Below the pieces are notes generated by a model. That model was not told the origin of the DNA and ran no database searches. It saw nothing but the letters and a program-made list of their open reading frames with translations. 64,000 nucleotides of DNA from Peribacillus frigoritolerans (GTDB lineage: Bacteria; Bacillota; Bacilli; Bacillales; DSM-1321), in the NCBI RefSeq assembly GCF_030676415.1, contig NZ_JAUUTW010000003.1, forward strand, positions 274,066-338,065, read 5' to 3'. Within the stretch, counting starts at the first letter, position 1. Each line of letters starts with the position of its first letter. Both the position numbers and the translations under genes were made by a program. Below are positions 54,161 through 62,744 of the stretch, piece by piece.

Positions 54161-54946
54161 ATGTTTTATGTATCGATGTTTTTTCAATATGTGAGTCAAT
54201 ATATGAAAACAAGATTGCAATATAGAGCCGATTTCTTCATGGAAATCCTATCCGATCTGCTGAATCAGGTCGTGAATCTGGTATTTATCTTAGTCGTTTT
54301 TGGACATACCCAATTTTTAAGCGGCTGGAGCCGTGAAGAAATCATATTCATTTATGGATTCTTCCTTATCCCATTCGCCCTTTTTTCTGCCTTTTTCAAC
54401 ATCTGGGATTTTAATGACCGCTATATCGTCAAAGGTGAAATGGACCGGATATTAACAAGACCGATACATAGCCTGTTTCAAGTCATTTTAGAAAGAATCG
54501 AGCTAGAAGCGTTATTTGGTGTTGTGACCGGTTTGATCATTATATTCTATTCGGGGATTTCATTGGATCTGCAGCTTGAGTGGTATGACCCGATTCTTTT
54601 CATCATTTTTGCAATAGGCGGGGCCCTTGCTTATGCAGCCATATTCGTTGCGATAGCAAGCATTGGGTTCTGGTCGGATGCGAAAACATCCATCATGCCA
54701 ATGATGTACAATATTGGGAACTACGGGCGCTATCCTGTTGATATTTATAATAAGGTCATCCGTTTTGTCCTTACATGGGTGTTGCCATTCGCGTTTGTTG
54801 GTGTCTATCCGGCATCTTATTTCCTAAGAAAAGAAGAGTGGTATGCATATGCATTTGCCACACCTGTAATTGGGGTTGCCTTTTTCGTGATATCCGTTTT
54901 CATATGGAATCAGGGAGTGAAGAGGTACCGCGGGGCAGGGAACTAA
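54161..54946 (+). CDS. ABC-2 exporter permease subunit 2 (COG3694 type)
   Basis: 261 residues, six spans. YIVKGEMDRILTRPIHSLFQ is the paralogous conserved loop, and NYGRYPVDIYNKVIRFVLTW the typical later motif. Starts four bases after the previous stop with GGAGG upstream, so it is tightly coupled. Ends at a strong terminator. Confidence 0.9.
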   Translation: MFYVSMFFQYVSQYMKTRLQYRADFFMEILSDLLNQVVNLVFILVVFGHTQFLSGWSREEIIFIYGFFLIPFALFSAFFNIWDFNDRYIVKGEMDRILTRPIHSLFQVILERIELEALFGVVTGLIIIFYSGISLDLQLEWYDPILFIIFAIGGALAYAAIFVAIASIGFWSDAKTSIMPMMYNIGNYGRYPVDIYNKVIRFVLTWVLPFAFVGVYPASYFLRKEEWYAYAFATPVIGVAFFVISVFIWNQGVKRYRGAGN

Positions 54947-54947
54947 A

Positions 54948-54990
54948 AGAACCCCTTCAACAGCATTCATGTTGAAGGGGCTTTTGTTTT
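54948..54990. terminator. Bidirectional terminator
   Basis: CCCCTTCAAC / GTTGAAGGGG perfect 10-bp stem with T-rich tails on both strands, between the exporter operon and the thioesterase gene. Confidence 0.95.
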
Positions 54991-55465
54991 AGTTCCGTTT
55001 TTTCTTTCTTTCAATATATCTTGCTTGTGCGTGAACATATTGCTGCTTTTCCTCTTCCGTTTCCGGAATGACCTGAGGTACGTTTGTCGGCTTACCGTCT
55101 TCATCAATGGCCAGCATCGTTAAAAAAGCGCGTGCCGTAAGCTGTTTTTCACCTGTTAATAGGTTCTCACGCTCCACTTTCACGTATACCTCCATTGATG
55201 TGCGATGAGCACAGGTGACATAAGCTTCAAGGTTGATTGCATCCCCTGTCTTGATGGGGGCCAAAAAATCAAAAGAGTCGCTTGAAGCAGTCACGACGGG
55301 TTTTCGACAATGGCGCATAGCTGAAATGCAGGCTATTTTATCAACATAGGCCATTACTTTTCCGCCAAAGATGGTATTGTGATGATTTGTATCCGGTGGA
55401 AAAACAAGGTCGGTTAAAAAAGTCCGTGACTGCTGGGTTGGATGGGCAACGTTCTTTTCAATCAT
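54989..55465 (-). CDS. Acyl-CoA thioesterase, hotdog fold (YkhA-like)
   Basis: 158 residues. Hotdog-fold acyl-CoA hydrolase: FPPDTNHHNTIFGGKVMAYV contains the catalytic N-H-x-T/N-x-F-G-G motif, followed by DKIACISAMRHC. Releases free acids from short to medium acyl-CoA. Its ATG overlaps the metE stop (ATGA), so it is translationally coupled to metE and therefore also under the cobalamin riboswitch. The ribosome-binding site (CAGG) is weak, in keeping with coupling. Confidence 0.9.
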   Translation of the reverse strand: MIEKNVAHPTQQSRTFLTDLVFPPDTNHHNTIFGGKVMAYVDKIACISAMRHCRKPVVTASSDSFDFLAPIKTGDAINLEAYVTCAHRTSMEVYVKVERENLLTGEKQLTARAFLTMLAIDEDGKPTNVPQVIPETEEEKQQYVHAQARYIERKKKRN

Positions 55466-57759
55466 TTGCCTGTTGGTTTAGCTAAAAGGTTTTCACGGAC
55501 GATTTTTGCTGCTTCGACCATGTTTTTCAGGGAAGCGACGGTTTCCGGGAGACCCCTTGTTTTCAGACCGCAGTCGGGGTTGATCCAAAACTGGTCTTTA
55601 TCCAATACCTTGATGCCCCGTTCAATCATATCGACCATTTCTTCCACTGCCGGCACACGGGGGCTGTGAATATCATACACACCCAGGCCAATACCTTTTT
55701 CATATGTTTTTGCCTCGAATGCGGAAGCAAGCTCCCCATGACTACGGGATGTTTCGATGGAAATTACATCGGCATCGAGGGAGGAGATGACATCCATGAA
55801 ACTGTTGAAGTCGCAATAGCACATATGCGTGTGAATTTGGGTTGTATCCTCCACGCTTGATGTGGATATCAAGAATGAATTTACAGCCCAGTTCAAATAC
55901 TCGTCGCGATCGCTTTTTTTCAATGGCAGGCCTTCTCTAAGTGCAGGCTCATCAACCTGAATCATTTTAATTCCAGCTGATTCCAATGCAATGACTTCTT
56001 TTTCCAAAGCGAGCGCCAGCTGATAGCAAACATTCTCCCTGGAAATATCATCACGGACAAATGACCAGTTCAAAATCGTTACAGGACCTGTAAGCATTCC
56101 CTTTACCGTCTTCTTCGTCAGTGATTGTGCGAATACACTTTCCCTGACTGTCATCGGTTCGATGAAATGGATGTCGCCGTAGATGACTGGTGGTTTCACG
56201 CAGCGGGATCCATAGGATTGTACCCAACCCTTTTCCAAAAAGACGAATCCGCCTAACTTATGGCCAAAGTATTCGACCATATCAGTCCGTTCGAATTCCC
56301 CGTGAACGAGAACATCCAAACCGATTTCTTCTTGGATTTCGATCCAACGGCCAATTTCTTCGTTAACGAATGTTTCATATTGCTGAGCGGTCCATTCTCC
56401 TCTTTTGAATTTCCCTCGTGCTTGTTTAACTTCAAATGTCTGCGGAAAGCTACCGATTGTAGTCGAAGGAAGAAAAGGCAATTTGAAAAATCCCTGTTGT
56501 TTTTGGTAACGCTCTTTAAATGGAAGCTGACGGCCGGCGGTCCTGGTTTTTACCTTTTCGACATTGGATTGTACACTCCCATGATTCCGTGCATTTGAAC
56601 TAGCTAACGTTTGAATCGTAAATTTATTAGCAGCGACTTTTTCTTCGATTGCTTCAAAGCCCTGATTATTCCCCTTAACCAATAGTGTGATTTCCTCAAG
56701 TTTCTCATCAGCGAAAGCAAGGGCATCTTTCACTTCTTTTGAAAGGGCGGTTTCATTATGAACGGTCACTGGGACATGAAGCAGGGAACAAGAGGGCTGA
56801 AGCCAGATTTGGTCTTCGGATACCTTTTTCTTAAGAGTCTCGATCAATTGGATTTTTTTCGATAAATCAGATAGCCAAATGTTTTTTCCGTCAATCACAC
56901 CTGCAGCAAGCACTTTGTCCTTCGGGAAGCCGAATGCTTCAAGATTACTAAGATTCCTCCCTTTATCATGTGCAAAATCAAGACCGATTCCTTGGACTTT
57001 TAATTCGATGACTTCTTGGTAGTGTTCCACGGAATCAAAGTATGTTTGTAGCATGATGTTCAGGTTTGGTGCTGCTTCATTCAGTTTTTCATAGAGGTAA
57101 GTAACGGTTTGCATATCATCTTTGGAAATGGATGAAACAAGAGAAGGTTCGTCCATTTGAACCCACTTCACGCCTTCTTGCTCCAACTCCTGCAGGATTT
57201 GCGTGTATAGGGGAAGCAGGCTCAGGATGATGCCAGGGATTTCTTGTTTATTGAAGCCTTTGGAAAGGGAGATGAAAGTATAAGGTCCGATCAACACGGG
57301 CTTCGTTTCAATCCCTAGCATTTCCTTGGCTTCCCGATATGCTGCAAGTGGTTTATTTTCTGTTAAAGTCAGCTGTGGCACTTTTAATTCAGGGACAATA
57401 TAGTGATAGTTCGTATTGAACCATTTCGTCATTTCGGAAGCGACTTCATCATTGTTTCCGCGAGCCATTGAATAATAAACGGAAAGGGGAACGCTACCAC
57501 CTTCATAAGCTGAATAACGATCGGGAACAAGACCGAACATGACGGACATATCGAGCATTTGATCATAGAAAGTGAAGTCGTTGACAGGAATGATATCAAT
57601 GCCTCGTTGCTTCTGTTTTTGTAAGTTGCCTAAACGGATGGCTTTTAGTTGTGCCGTAAATTCTGCTTCATCGATTTTTCCGGACCAGTAAGCTTCCAAT
57701 GTACGTTTCCATTCACGATCTTCCCCGATTCGAGGGTAACCCAAACTACTGCTTTTCAA
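55462..57759 (-). CDS. metE: Cobalamin-independent methionine synthase MetE
   Basis: 765 residues (B. subtilis 762). N-terminal domain begins SLGYPRIGEDREWK; zinc ligands lie in IHTHMCYCDF (HxC) and in NPDCGLKTRG (Cys), with the conserved PFLPSTTIGSFPQT and MLTGPVTILNWSFVR segments. Transfers the methyl group of methyl-tetrahydrofolate triglutamate to homocysteine without B12. TTG 57759 is preferred as start (AGGAGG nine bases upstream); the ATG three codons before it touches the Shine-Dalgarno. Controlled by the cobalamin riboswitch upstream. Confidence 0.96.
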   Translation of the reverse strand: MKSSSLGYPRIGEDREWKRTLEAYWSGKIDEAEFTAQLKAIRLGNLQKQKQRGIDIIPVNDFTFYDQMLDMSVMFGLVPDRYSAYEGGSVPLSVYYSMARGNNDEVASEMTKWFNTNYHYIVPELKVPQLTLTENKPLAAYREAKEMLGIETKPVLIGPYTFISLSKGFNKQEIPGIILSLLPLYTQILQELEQEGVKWVQMDEPSLVSSISKDDMQTVTYLYEKLNEAAPNLNIMLQTYFDSVEHYQEVIELKVQGIGLDFAHDKGRNLSNLEAFGFPKDKVLAAGVIDGKNIWLSDLSKKIQLIETLKKKVSEDQIWLQPSCSLLHVPVTVHNETALSKEVKDALAFADEKLEEITLLVKGNNQGFEAIEEKVAANKFTIQTLASSNARNHGSVQSNVEKVKTRTAGRQLPFKERYQKQQGFFKLPFLPSTTIGSFPQTFEVKQARGKFKRGEWTAQQYETFVNEEIGRWIEIQEEIGLDVLVHGEFERTDMVEYFGHKLGGFVFLEKGWVQSYGSRCVKPPVIYGDIHFIEPMTVRESVFAQSLTKKTVKGMLTGPVTILNWSFVRDDISRENVCYQLALALEKEVIALESAGIKMIQVDEPALREGLPLKKSDRDEYLNWAVNSFLISTSSVEDTTQIHTHMCYCDFNSFMDVISSLDADVISIETSRSHGELASAFEAKTYEKGIGLGVYDIHSPRVPAVEEMVDMIERGIKVLDKDQFWINPDCGLKTRGLPETVASLKNMVEAAKIVRENLLAKPTGK

Positions 57760-57793
57760 AATTTCCATCCTCCTACATTCATTTGATTTGAAC

Positions 57794-57842
57794 AATAAAA
57801 AAAGCATCCCTAACCGTCAAAAGAGAAAGTTAGAAATGCTTA
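57794..57842 (-). terminator. Expression-platform terminator of the metE riboswitch
   Basis: On the minus strand AAGCAT-TT-CTAAC pairs with GTTAGGGATGCTT followed by TTTTT, about 35 bases before the metE start. This is the off-state terminator of the cobalamin riboswitch. Confidence 0.85.
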
Positions 57843-57925
57843 AAATAAAGAGGCATGCAGAATGCCCCTTACAATTATAAGGTTCCTAACACCTCCCTAT
57901 CTCCCGTAGGTTAAAACAGTGTTGT

Positions 57926-58096
57926 CGAAATAGGCAGGTCTCCTGACTTAGGGAATATCATTAGCGGCGGGCCTTCCCGATCCGTTGATCAGTGGCATAT
58001 TGGATGGCGCTAACATTCCCATTACAGTGGCGGGACCGTGCCGGAATTACACCGGACTTCCCTTTTAATCCTAATGAAAATTAGGAACCTATTTCC
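57926..58096 (-). ncRNA. Cobalamin (AdoCbl) riboswitch aptamer upstream of metE
   Basis: Reading the minus strand, the aptamer has conserved elements in order: AGGTTCCTAA, GGGAAGTCCGGTG, CCGGCACGGTCCCGCCACTGT (the L5/J6-3 core) and finally the B12 box AGTCAGGAGACCTGCC near 57950-57932. The ends (AATAGG / CCTATT) form P1. A terminator follows at 57794-57842. When cobalamin is present, transcription stops and the B12-independent enzyme MetE is not made, the known logic for this pair. The 592 bases upstream of metE are thus leader RNA plus a short promoter region. Confidence 0.95.
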
Positions 58097-58351
58097 ACAT
58101 ATGAAATTTTGCAAAACCTGCCTTGCTCATTGTTTGCAGGTCAAATATTTATAAAATAAAAACTATTATAAAAATTTAGACAATCTTAACATATCCGACC
58201 AAAAGGGTCAACATGGAAAAAAAGATTCGGGAAAAGTATACGTTAATTGGGTGTGTGGGTATAAGGATGAGGTCTGTTCCTAAAAAAGAATATATTGATT
58301 GGACAGGGAGTATGTATAGAGGAAGTGGCGTTTTGAAATGGGGCGTGGGGG

Positions 58352-58771
58352 ATGACTTTCTACATCTTGATTGCAGGAATCATTTTTTGCATGGTGATGA
58401 GCATTCGTACGTTATTTCTTGTTGAGTCGGGAGGAAAGAAGTTTTCTCTGGAGGATATGCTGTGGCTTGGCAATTTATATGCGACGATATTAGTTGGATT
58501 TGCACTGATTTATTTATTATACGAGCTTCAGAATCATTCGGTGATTCTTGATATGGGCAATCGATTGGATGGCACTTTCTATGAACAATTGAAGACTTCT
58601 TTTTATTTTAGTGCGATGACGATGTTTTCAGTAGGGTATGGAGATATCGCTCCGATTGGCATGGGCAGGATGATAGCTACCATTCAGGCTTTCATCGGGT
58701 ATACACTGCCGGCAGCGTTCGTGATTCGGACGGTGATCGATCTTGAGCAGAAAGATAGGAAGGATAAATGA
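58352..58771 (+). CDS. Two-span potassium channel protein
   Basis: 139 residues. Predicted spans at about 1-20 and 40-60, a pore helix and the selectivity filter S-V-G-Y-G-D at residues 93-98, then a last span (GRMIATIQAFIGYTLPAAFV). This is the Ion_trans_2 (KcsA-like) fold with an extra N-terminal helix. It should pass K+ across the membrane; no regulatory RCK domain is present. Start ATG 58352 with G-rich GTGGGGG directly before it; an in-frame stop lies 15 bases upstream, so the N-terminus is firm. Its stop overlaps an ATG upstream of ygaF. Confidence 0.85.
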   Translation: MTFYILIAGIIFCMVMSIRTLFLVESGGKKFSLEDMLWLGNLYATILVGFALIYLLYELQNHSVILDMGNRLDGTFYEQLKTSFYFSAMTMFSVGYGDIAPIGMGRMIATIQAFIGYTLPAAFVIRTVIDLEQKDRKDK

Positions 58772-58833
58772 AAGTTGTGTTTCTTTCGATTATTGGGTAC
58801 TCTTACCATAATGAAAGAAATGGAGGGTTCAAT

Positions 58834-59304
58834 ATGACTGTTAAAATTGGAGAAAATGCACCTGATTTCAAACTCCCTGCAAACAATGGTGAAATGGTTT
58901 CCCTATCGGATTTTAAGGGGAAATACGTTGTTTTATATTTTTATCCCAAAGACATGACGCCAGGTTGCACGACGGAGGCCTGTGATTTCCGGGACCATAA
59001 TGAGCAATTCGAGGAATTGAACGCGGTCATCATTGGTATAAGCCCAGATCCGGCAGCACGTCATGAAAAATTCATCGAAAAACATGGATTGCCTTTTCTG
59101 CTGCTGGCTGACGAAAATCATGAAGCCGCTGAATCATTTGATGTGTGGCAATTGAAAAAGAACTTCGGCAAGGAGTATATGGGCATTGAACGTTCAACTT
59201 TCCTGATTGATAAGGCTGGTAAGGTAGTCAAAGAATGGCGTAAAGTAAAAGTCAAAGGCCACGTTGAAGAAGCGCTTGAAACCCTTCGCGACCTCGAAAA
59301 ATAA
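58834..59304 (+). CDS. ygaF: Bcp-type thioredoxin-dependent peroxiredoxin YgaF
   Basis: 156 residues (B. subtilis 157). Peroxidatic Cys45 and resolving Cys50 in MTPGCTTEACDFRD, the atypical 2-Cys arrangement of Bcp. PDPAARHEKFIEKHGLPFLL and GIERSTFLIDKAG are typical. It reduces peroxides with thioredoxin. ATG 58834 with GGAGGG seven bases upstream is the start; the longer frame beginning at 58768 is unlikely. Lies two genes from perR, the peroxide regulator, as in B. subtilis. Confidence 0.95.
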   Translation: MTVKIGENAPDFKLPANNGEMVSLSDFKGKYVVLYFYPKDMTPGCTTEACDFRDHNEQFEELNAVIIGISPDPAARHEKFIEKHGLPFLLLADENHEAAESFDVWQLKKNFGKEYMGIERSTFLIDKAGKVVKEWRKVKVKGHVEEALETLRDLEK

Positions 59305-59315
59305 GGGACAGGCAG

Positions 59316-60425
59316 ATGAAGGATGAGCGAATAACGAAGCTTGCAGCCAGGCTGATTCATCATTCGATACAATTACAGCCAAAAGAGAGAATCCTCATAC
59401 GGGGGCATATCAACACGAAGCCATTATTGAAAGAGCTGATTGATGAAATATACAGAGTGGGTGCTTATCCATATGTAGAACTCGAAGACGATGAGATAAG
59501 CCGCCACCTGTTACAAGGGAATGTGAAGGAACAACTTGACACATCTTCGCAATGGGCATTGAAGAAATATACGGATATCGATGCGGTCATCATCATCACA
59601 GGGGAAGAAAACGATGTGGAAATGACTGATGTTCCCATTGAAAGGCACCGTCTTCAAGGGGAGGCTATGAATTCCCCCACTCTTTTCTATGTAAACAACC
59701 GACGTTGGGTCTTACTTAATTATCCCACAAACGCATCAGCGCGAAAAGCCGGCATGACCTTTGACAGGTACCAAGACTTTCTTTTGAACGTATGCACCAT
59801 GGATTACGGGGAAATGGAGGCGGCCTTGAAACCGTTAAAACAATTGATGGAACGGACTGACAAAGTCAGGATCGTTTCACCAAGGACAGATTTGACCTTT
59901 TCCATCAAAGGTATGCCGGCCGTCATATGTGCCGGAAAAAAGAATTTACCGGATGGGGAAGTGTTTACGGCACCCATAAAAGATAGTCTCAATGGAAGGA
60001 TATCCTTCAACACACCCACTACCTATGAAGGAATCACCTTTAGTGACATAGAATTAAACTTGGAAAAGGGGAAAATCATCAAAGCGACTTCCAATCGTGT
60101 CTCTGAAATGAACCAAATTCTGAATATTGATGAAGGGTCCCGGTTTATAGGGGAGTTCGCAATTGGAATCAATCCATACATATTGGAACCTATGGACGAT
60201 ATCTTGTTCGATGAGAAAATAAGCGGGAGTCTGCACTTGGCTCTTGGACTTGCCTATGAAGAAGCGGATAATGGAAACCGTTCATCGATACATTGGGATA
60301 TGGTCTTGATCCAGCGTCCGGAATATGGGGGTGGTGACATCTATTTTGACAACGTCCTGATCAGAAGGGATGGCGTTTTCATTTTGCCGGAATTACATGC
60401 TTTAAACCCAAATTCTTTAATATAA
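59316..60425 (+). CDS. M29-family (AmpS-like) aminopeptidase
   Basis: 369 residues, 12 bases after ygaF. Peptidase family M29: metal ligands in NLPDGEVFTAP (Glu), GEFAIGINP (Glu), GSLHLALGLAYEE (His) and SSIHWDMVLI (His, Asp), in the order expected for the dinuclear site. It would remove N-terminal residues from peptides in the cytoplasm. B. subtilis lacks a gene at this spot between ygaF and perR, so this is an insertion relative to it. The start at ATG 59316 has GACAGG upstream (weak). Confidence 0.9.
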   Translation: MKDERITKLAARLIHHSIQLQPKERILIRGHINTKPLLKELIDEIYRVGAYPYVELEDDEISRHLLQGNVKEQLDTSSQWALKKYTDIDAVIIITGEENDVEMTDVPIERHRLQGEAMNSPTLFYVNNRRWVLLNYPTNASARKAGMTFDRYQDFLLNVCTMDYGEMEAALKPLKQLMERTDKVRIVSPRTDLTFSIKGMPAVICAGKKNLPDGEVFTAPIKDSLNGRISFNTPTTYEGITFSDIELNLEKGKIIKATSNRVSEMNQILNIDEGSRFIGEFAIGINPYILEPMDDILFDEKISGSLHLALGLAYEEADNGNRSSIHWDMVLIQRPEYGGGDIYFDNVLIRRDGVFILPELHALNPNSLI

Positions 60426-60453
60426 AGCCTTTTTTAATAAGGGTAAGGCTTTT
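60424..60453 (+). terminator. Terminator of the aminopeptidase gene
   Basis: AAAGCCTT / AAGGCTTT with a 13-base loop and TTTG tail, starting at the stop codon. Confidence 0.6.
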
Positions 60454-60517
60454 GTCCAAATCAAAAAGGGGACATCTGAATATGCTTTATTAAGGGAATA
60501 CCTCCTCAGAGAAAGTT

Positions 60518-60547
60518 GCGCGGGACACATAGAGCCCGTGTTTTTTT
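60518..60547 (+). promoter_or_regulatory. Leader terminator hairpin before the hydroxyacid dehydrogenase gene
   Basis: GCGCGGG / CCCGTGT with a ten-base loop, followed by T6, ends 27 bases before the ATG at 60574. It is the second terminator-like hairpin after the aminopeptidase gene, so it is better explained as a leader attenuator or the end of a small RNA than as that gene's terminator. No known riboswitch motif recognised. Confidence 0.5.
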
Positions 60548-60573
60548 ATGTTGAAAAAAAGGGAGAGATAAAT

Positions 60574-61518
60574 ATGTTAATACTTTCGACTGTCATTCCG
60601 AATGAAGGCATCCAAACGAAGATGATGGAAGCTTTTCCTGATTTGAACTTCATTTATCAAAAAGGATGGACGGATGGGCCGCTTCGTGAAGCGGAAATCT
60701 TAATTACATATGGTGAAGACTTAACTGAAGAAATCATTGGGAAAGCTGCGAACTTGAAATGGATCATGGTCATGAGTGCAGGAATGGAATTAATGCCATT
60801 TAAAGCCATTGAGGAACGTGGAATTTTGGTGACCAACGCAAGAGGCATTCATAAAATCCCGATGGCCGAGTATACGATAGGGATGCTTTTGCAATATGAA
60901 AAAAAATTGAAACTGCTTATGAAGAATGAAAAGGAAGAATTGTGGGATAGAAAGATTGAAGTCGGGGAATTGAATGGCAAAACTATGCTCGTTATTGGTG
61001 TCGGTGCAATTGGAGGGGAAGTGGCTCGTCTTGGGAAAGCCTTTGGGATGACGACGAGGGGAGTGAACCGGAGCGGGAAACCAGTGGAATCCATCGATCA
61101 CCTTTATGTCCTGGACAATTTATTGGAAGTCATACCGGGAGCCGATTATATCGTATCCGTCCTGCCAAGTACGGATGAAACGAAGGGCCTTCTGCAAAAA
61201 GAACACTTCAAAGCAATGAAAGAATCTGCAGTATTCGTGAATATTGGCCGCGGCGACCTTATTAACGATGAAGTGTTGATCGAAGCCCTGGATGCCGGTG
61301 AATTGTCACATGCCATCTTGGATGTATTCGATCCGGAACCTTTAGGAAAAGGGCATCCGTTTTGGAGGATGGAGAATGTTACAGTCACACCGCATCTTTC
61401 AAGTAAAAGCGGAGAATATTTACCAAGAACCTTTGCCATATTCGAAAAAAATATGCGTGAATACCTGAAAGCTGGAAAAGACTTCACCAACGTAATCGAC
61501 TTATCTAGGGGATACTAA
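60574..61518 (+). CDS. D-2-hydroxyacid dehydrogenase family protein
   Basis: 314 residues. NAD-binding loop VIGVGAIGGEVARLG (about 138-152); catalytic Arg in NIGRGDLINDEVL, Glu in LDVFDPEPLGKGHPF and His in VTPHLSS. The subgroup resembles GhrB/GyaR-like or phosphoglycerate-dehydrogenase-related enzymes reducing 2-oxo acids; the substrate is not evident. ATG 60574 with AAGGGAGAG eight bases upstream; an in-frame start 12 codons earlier lies in the hairpin. Inserted between the aminopeptidase gene and perR. Confidence 0.9.
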   Translation: MLILSTVIPNEGIQTKMMEAFPDLNFIYQKGWTDGPLREAEILITYGEDLTEEIIGKAANLKWIMVMSAGMELMPFKAIEERGILVTNARGIHKIPMAEYTIGMLLQYEKKLKLLMKNEKEELWDRKIEVGELNGKTMLVIGVGAIGGEVARLGKAFGMTTRGVNRSGKPVESIDHLYVLDNLLEVIPGADYIVSVLPSTDETKGLLQKEHFKAMKESAVFVNIGRGDLINDEVLIEALDAGELSHAILDVFDPEPLGKGHPFWRMENVTVTPHLSSKSGEYLPRTFAIFEKNMREYLKAGKDFTNVIDLSRGY

Positions 61519-61592
61519 ACTCAATGCAAAAATGGGAAAGATTCAATGTGTTCATGAATAAACTAAAAAAGAATGGTTAAGCCATTGAATTA

Positions 61593-61639
61593 TTGACAAA
61601 TTCAACGCATAAAAGGTACACTATTTATAAATATTATAA
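61593..61639 (+). promoter_or_regulatory. perR promoter with PerR box
   Basis: TTGACA (61593-61598), 18 bases, TACACT (61617-61622). Directly downstream, TTATAAATATTATAA (61625-61639) matches the PerR consensus TTATAATNATTATAA at all but one fixed position. This indicates autorepression of perR. Confidence 0.85.
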
Positions 61640-61674
61640 TTTAAGAATTCATACTTAATGAGAAAAAGAGGTGG

Positions 61675-62118
61675 ATGACGGTGTCTGAAGTTCAGTTAAA
61701 AGAAGCGTTGGATTCCTTAAAAGATACCGGTGTAAGAATAACTCCTCAACGCCATGCGATACTTGAGTATTTGATAAGCTCCATGTCCCACCCTACCGCT
61801 GATGATATATATAAAGCGCTGGAAGGCAAGTTTCCGAATATGAGTGTGGCAACGGTTTATAACAACCTGCGTGTGTTCCGTGAGGTAGGTTTGGTAAAAG
61901 AACTTACGTATGGTGATTCTTCAGCTAGGTTTGATTTTGTGACGACGAATCATTATCATGTAATTTGCCAAACTTGCGGGAAAATTGTGGATTTCGATTA
62001 TCCTGCATTGGATGAAGTCGAGCATTTCGCAGCACAAGTCACCGGTTTCAATGTTAGTCACCATCGGATGGAAATCTACGGCGACTGTACGGATTGTGCG
62101 AAAAAAGAATCGCATTAA
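61675..62118 (+). CDS. perR: Peroxide-responsive repressor PerR
   Basis: 147 residues. Fur-family HTH ([20 protein letters not shown], then [13 protein letters not shown]). Metal-sensing ligands H39, D87, H93, H95 and D106 and structural zinc cysteines C98, C101, C138 and C141 all occur (offset of two from B. subtilis numbering). The second sensing site keeps Asp106, which separates PerR from Fur. Iron-loaded PerR is oxidised at the histidines by H2O2 and leaves the DNA. Start is ATG 61675 or GTG 61681 (AAAGAGGTGG upstream); the latter has better spacing. Confidence 0.96.
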   Translation: MTVSEVQLKEALDSLKDTGVRITPQRHAILEYLISSMSHPTADDIYKALEGKFPNMSVATVYNNLRVFREVGLVKELTYGDSSARFDFVTTNHYHVICQTCGKIVDFDYPALDEVEHFAAQVTGFNVSHHRMEIYGDCTDCAKKESH

Positions 62119-62151
62119 AAAAAGTTCCTCCACTTGGTTGGAACTTTTTTT
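62117..62151 (+). terminator. Terminator of perR
   Basis: AAAAAAAGTTCC / GGAACTTTTTTT with an eleven-base loop, at the stop codon. Confidence 0.95.
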
Positions 62152-62218
62152 CATGTTATGAAGAAATGATACAATTGTTAAAGACTTCTTCAAAGGGAAT
62201 TCAGCTAGCCGAATTCCT

Positions 62219-62572
62219 TTAGTCATGCAGGCTTTTCCGGTTATATTTTTCGTTGAATTCTTCGCCTTCCAACTTTTTGTCAAGTGTCAATGGTTCTTCA
62301 CAATGCATGCAAATATCTACACGCCCTAGTATTTTTGTAGGTTTGCTGCAGTTAGGGCAGACAACCTGGATCGATTTTGTAGAAAGCATTCCAATCCAAA
62401 AATAAACCCCTGTGCTTGCGATTATGAATAAAAGGCCCAGCCCCATGAAAATCGTCATGACAACAGGATTTGTTTTGAAGAAAAGCCCAAGGTACATTAC
62501 AATAAAGCCAATGAAAATCAAACTTAAAGCAAAAGTGCGTATTTTATTGATTTTGCTAGAATATTTAGCCAT
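62219..62572 (-). CDS. ygzB: YgzB, zinc-ribbon membrane protein
   Basis: 117 residues (B. subtilis YgzB 117). Two N-terminal membrane spans ([20 protein letters not shown] and [20 protein letters not shown]) and a small zinc ribbon with two C-x2-C pairs (VVCPNCSKP and DICMHCEEP). Function unknown. Convergent with perR, in the conserved order. AGGAGG-type site nine bases before the ATG. Confidence 0.93.
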   Translation of the reverse strand: MAKYSSKINKIRTFALSLIFIGFIVMYLGLFFKTNPVVMTIFMGLGLLFIIASTGVYFWIGMLSTKSIQVVCPNCSKPTKILGRVDICMHCEEPLTLDKKLEGEEFNEKYNRKSLHD

Positions 62573-62744
62573 GGATTGTCCCTCCTAAAATATAACTTTA
62601 ACTATAACATAAACAATGGATGGAACAAAAAAGAAATAAAGGATACATATTACTTTTGAATTGAAATGGTTTGGGGTAAGGGAAATAAGCAGGGATTTGA
62701 AGAGTTTTGTCGAAAGTCTAAAAAAAAAGGTTTTGGAGGAATTT

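Noticed and set aside
58213..58425. 70-codon plus-strand frame starting 5 bases after AAAGGG
   Set aside because: It overlaps the N-terminal part of the potassium-channel gene in another frame, has odd composition and matches nothing; the channel gene is far better supported.
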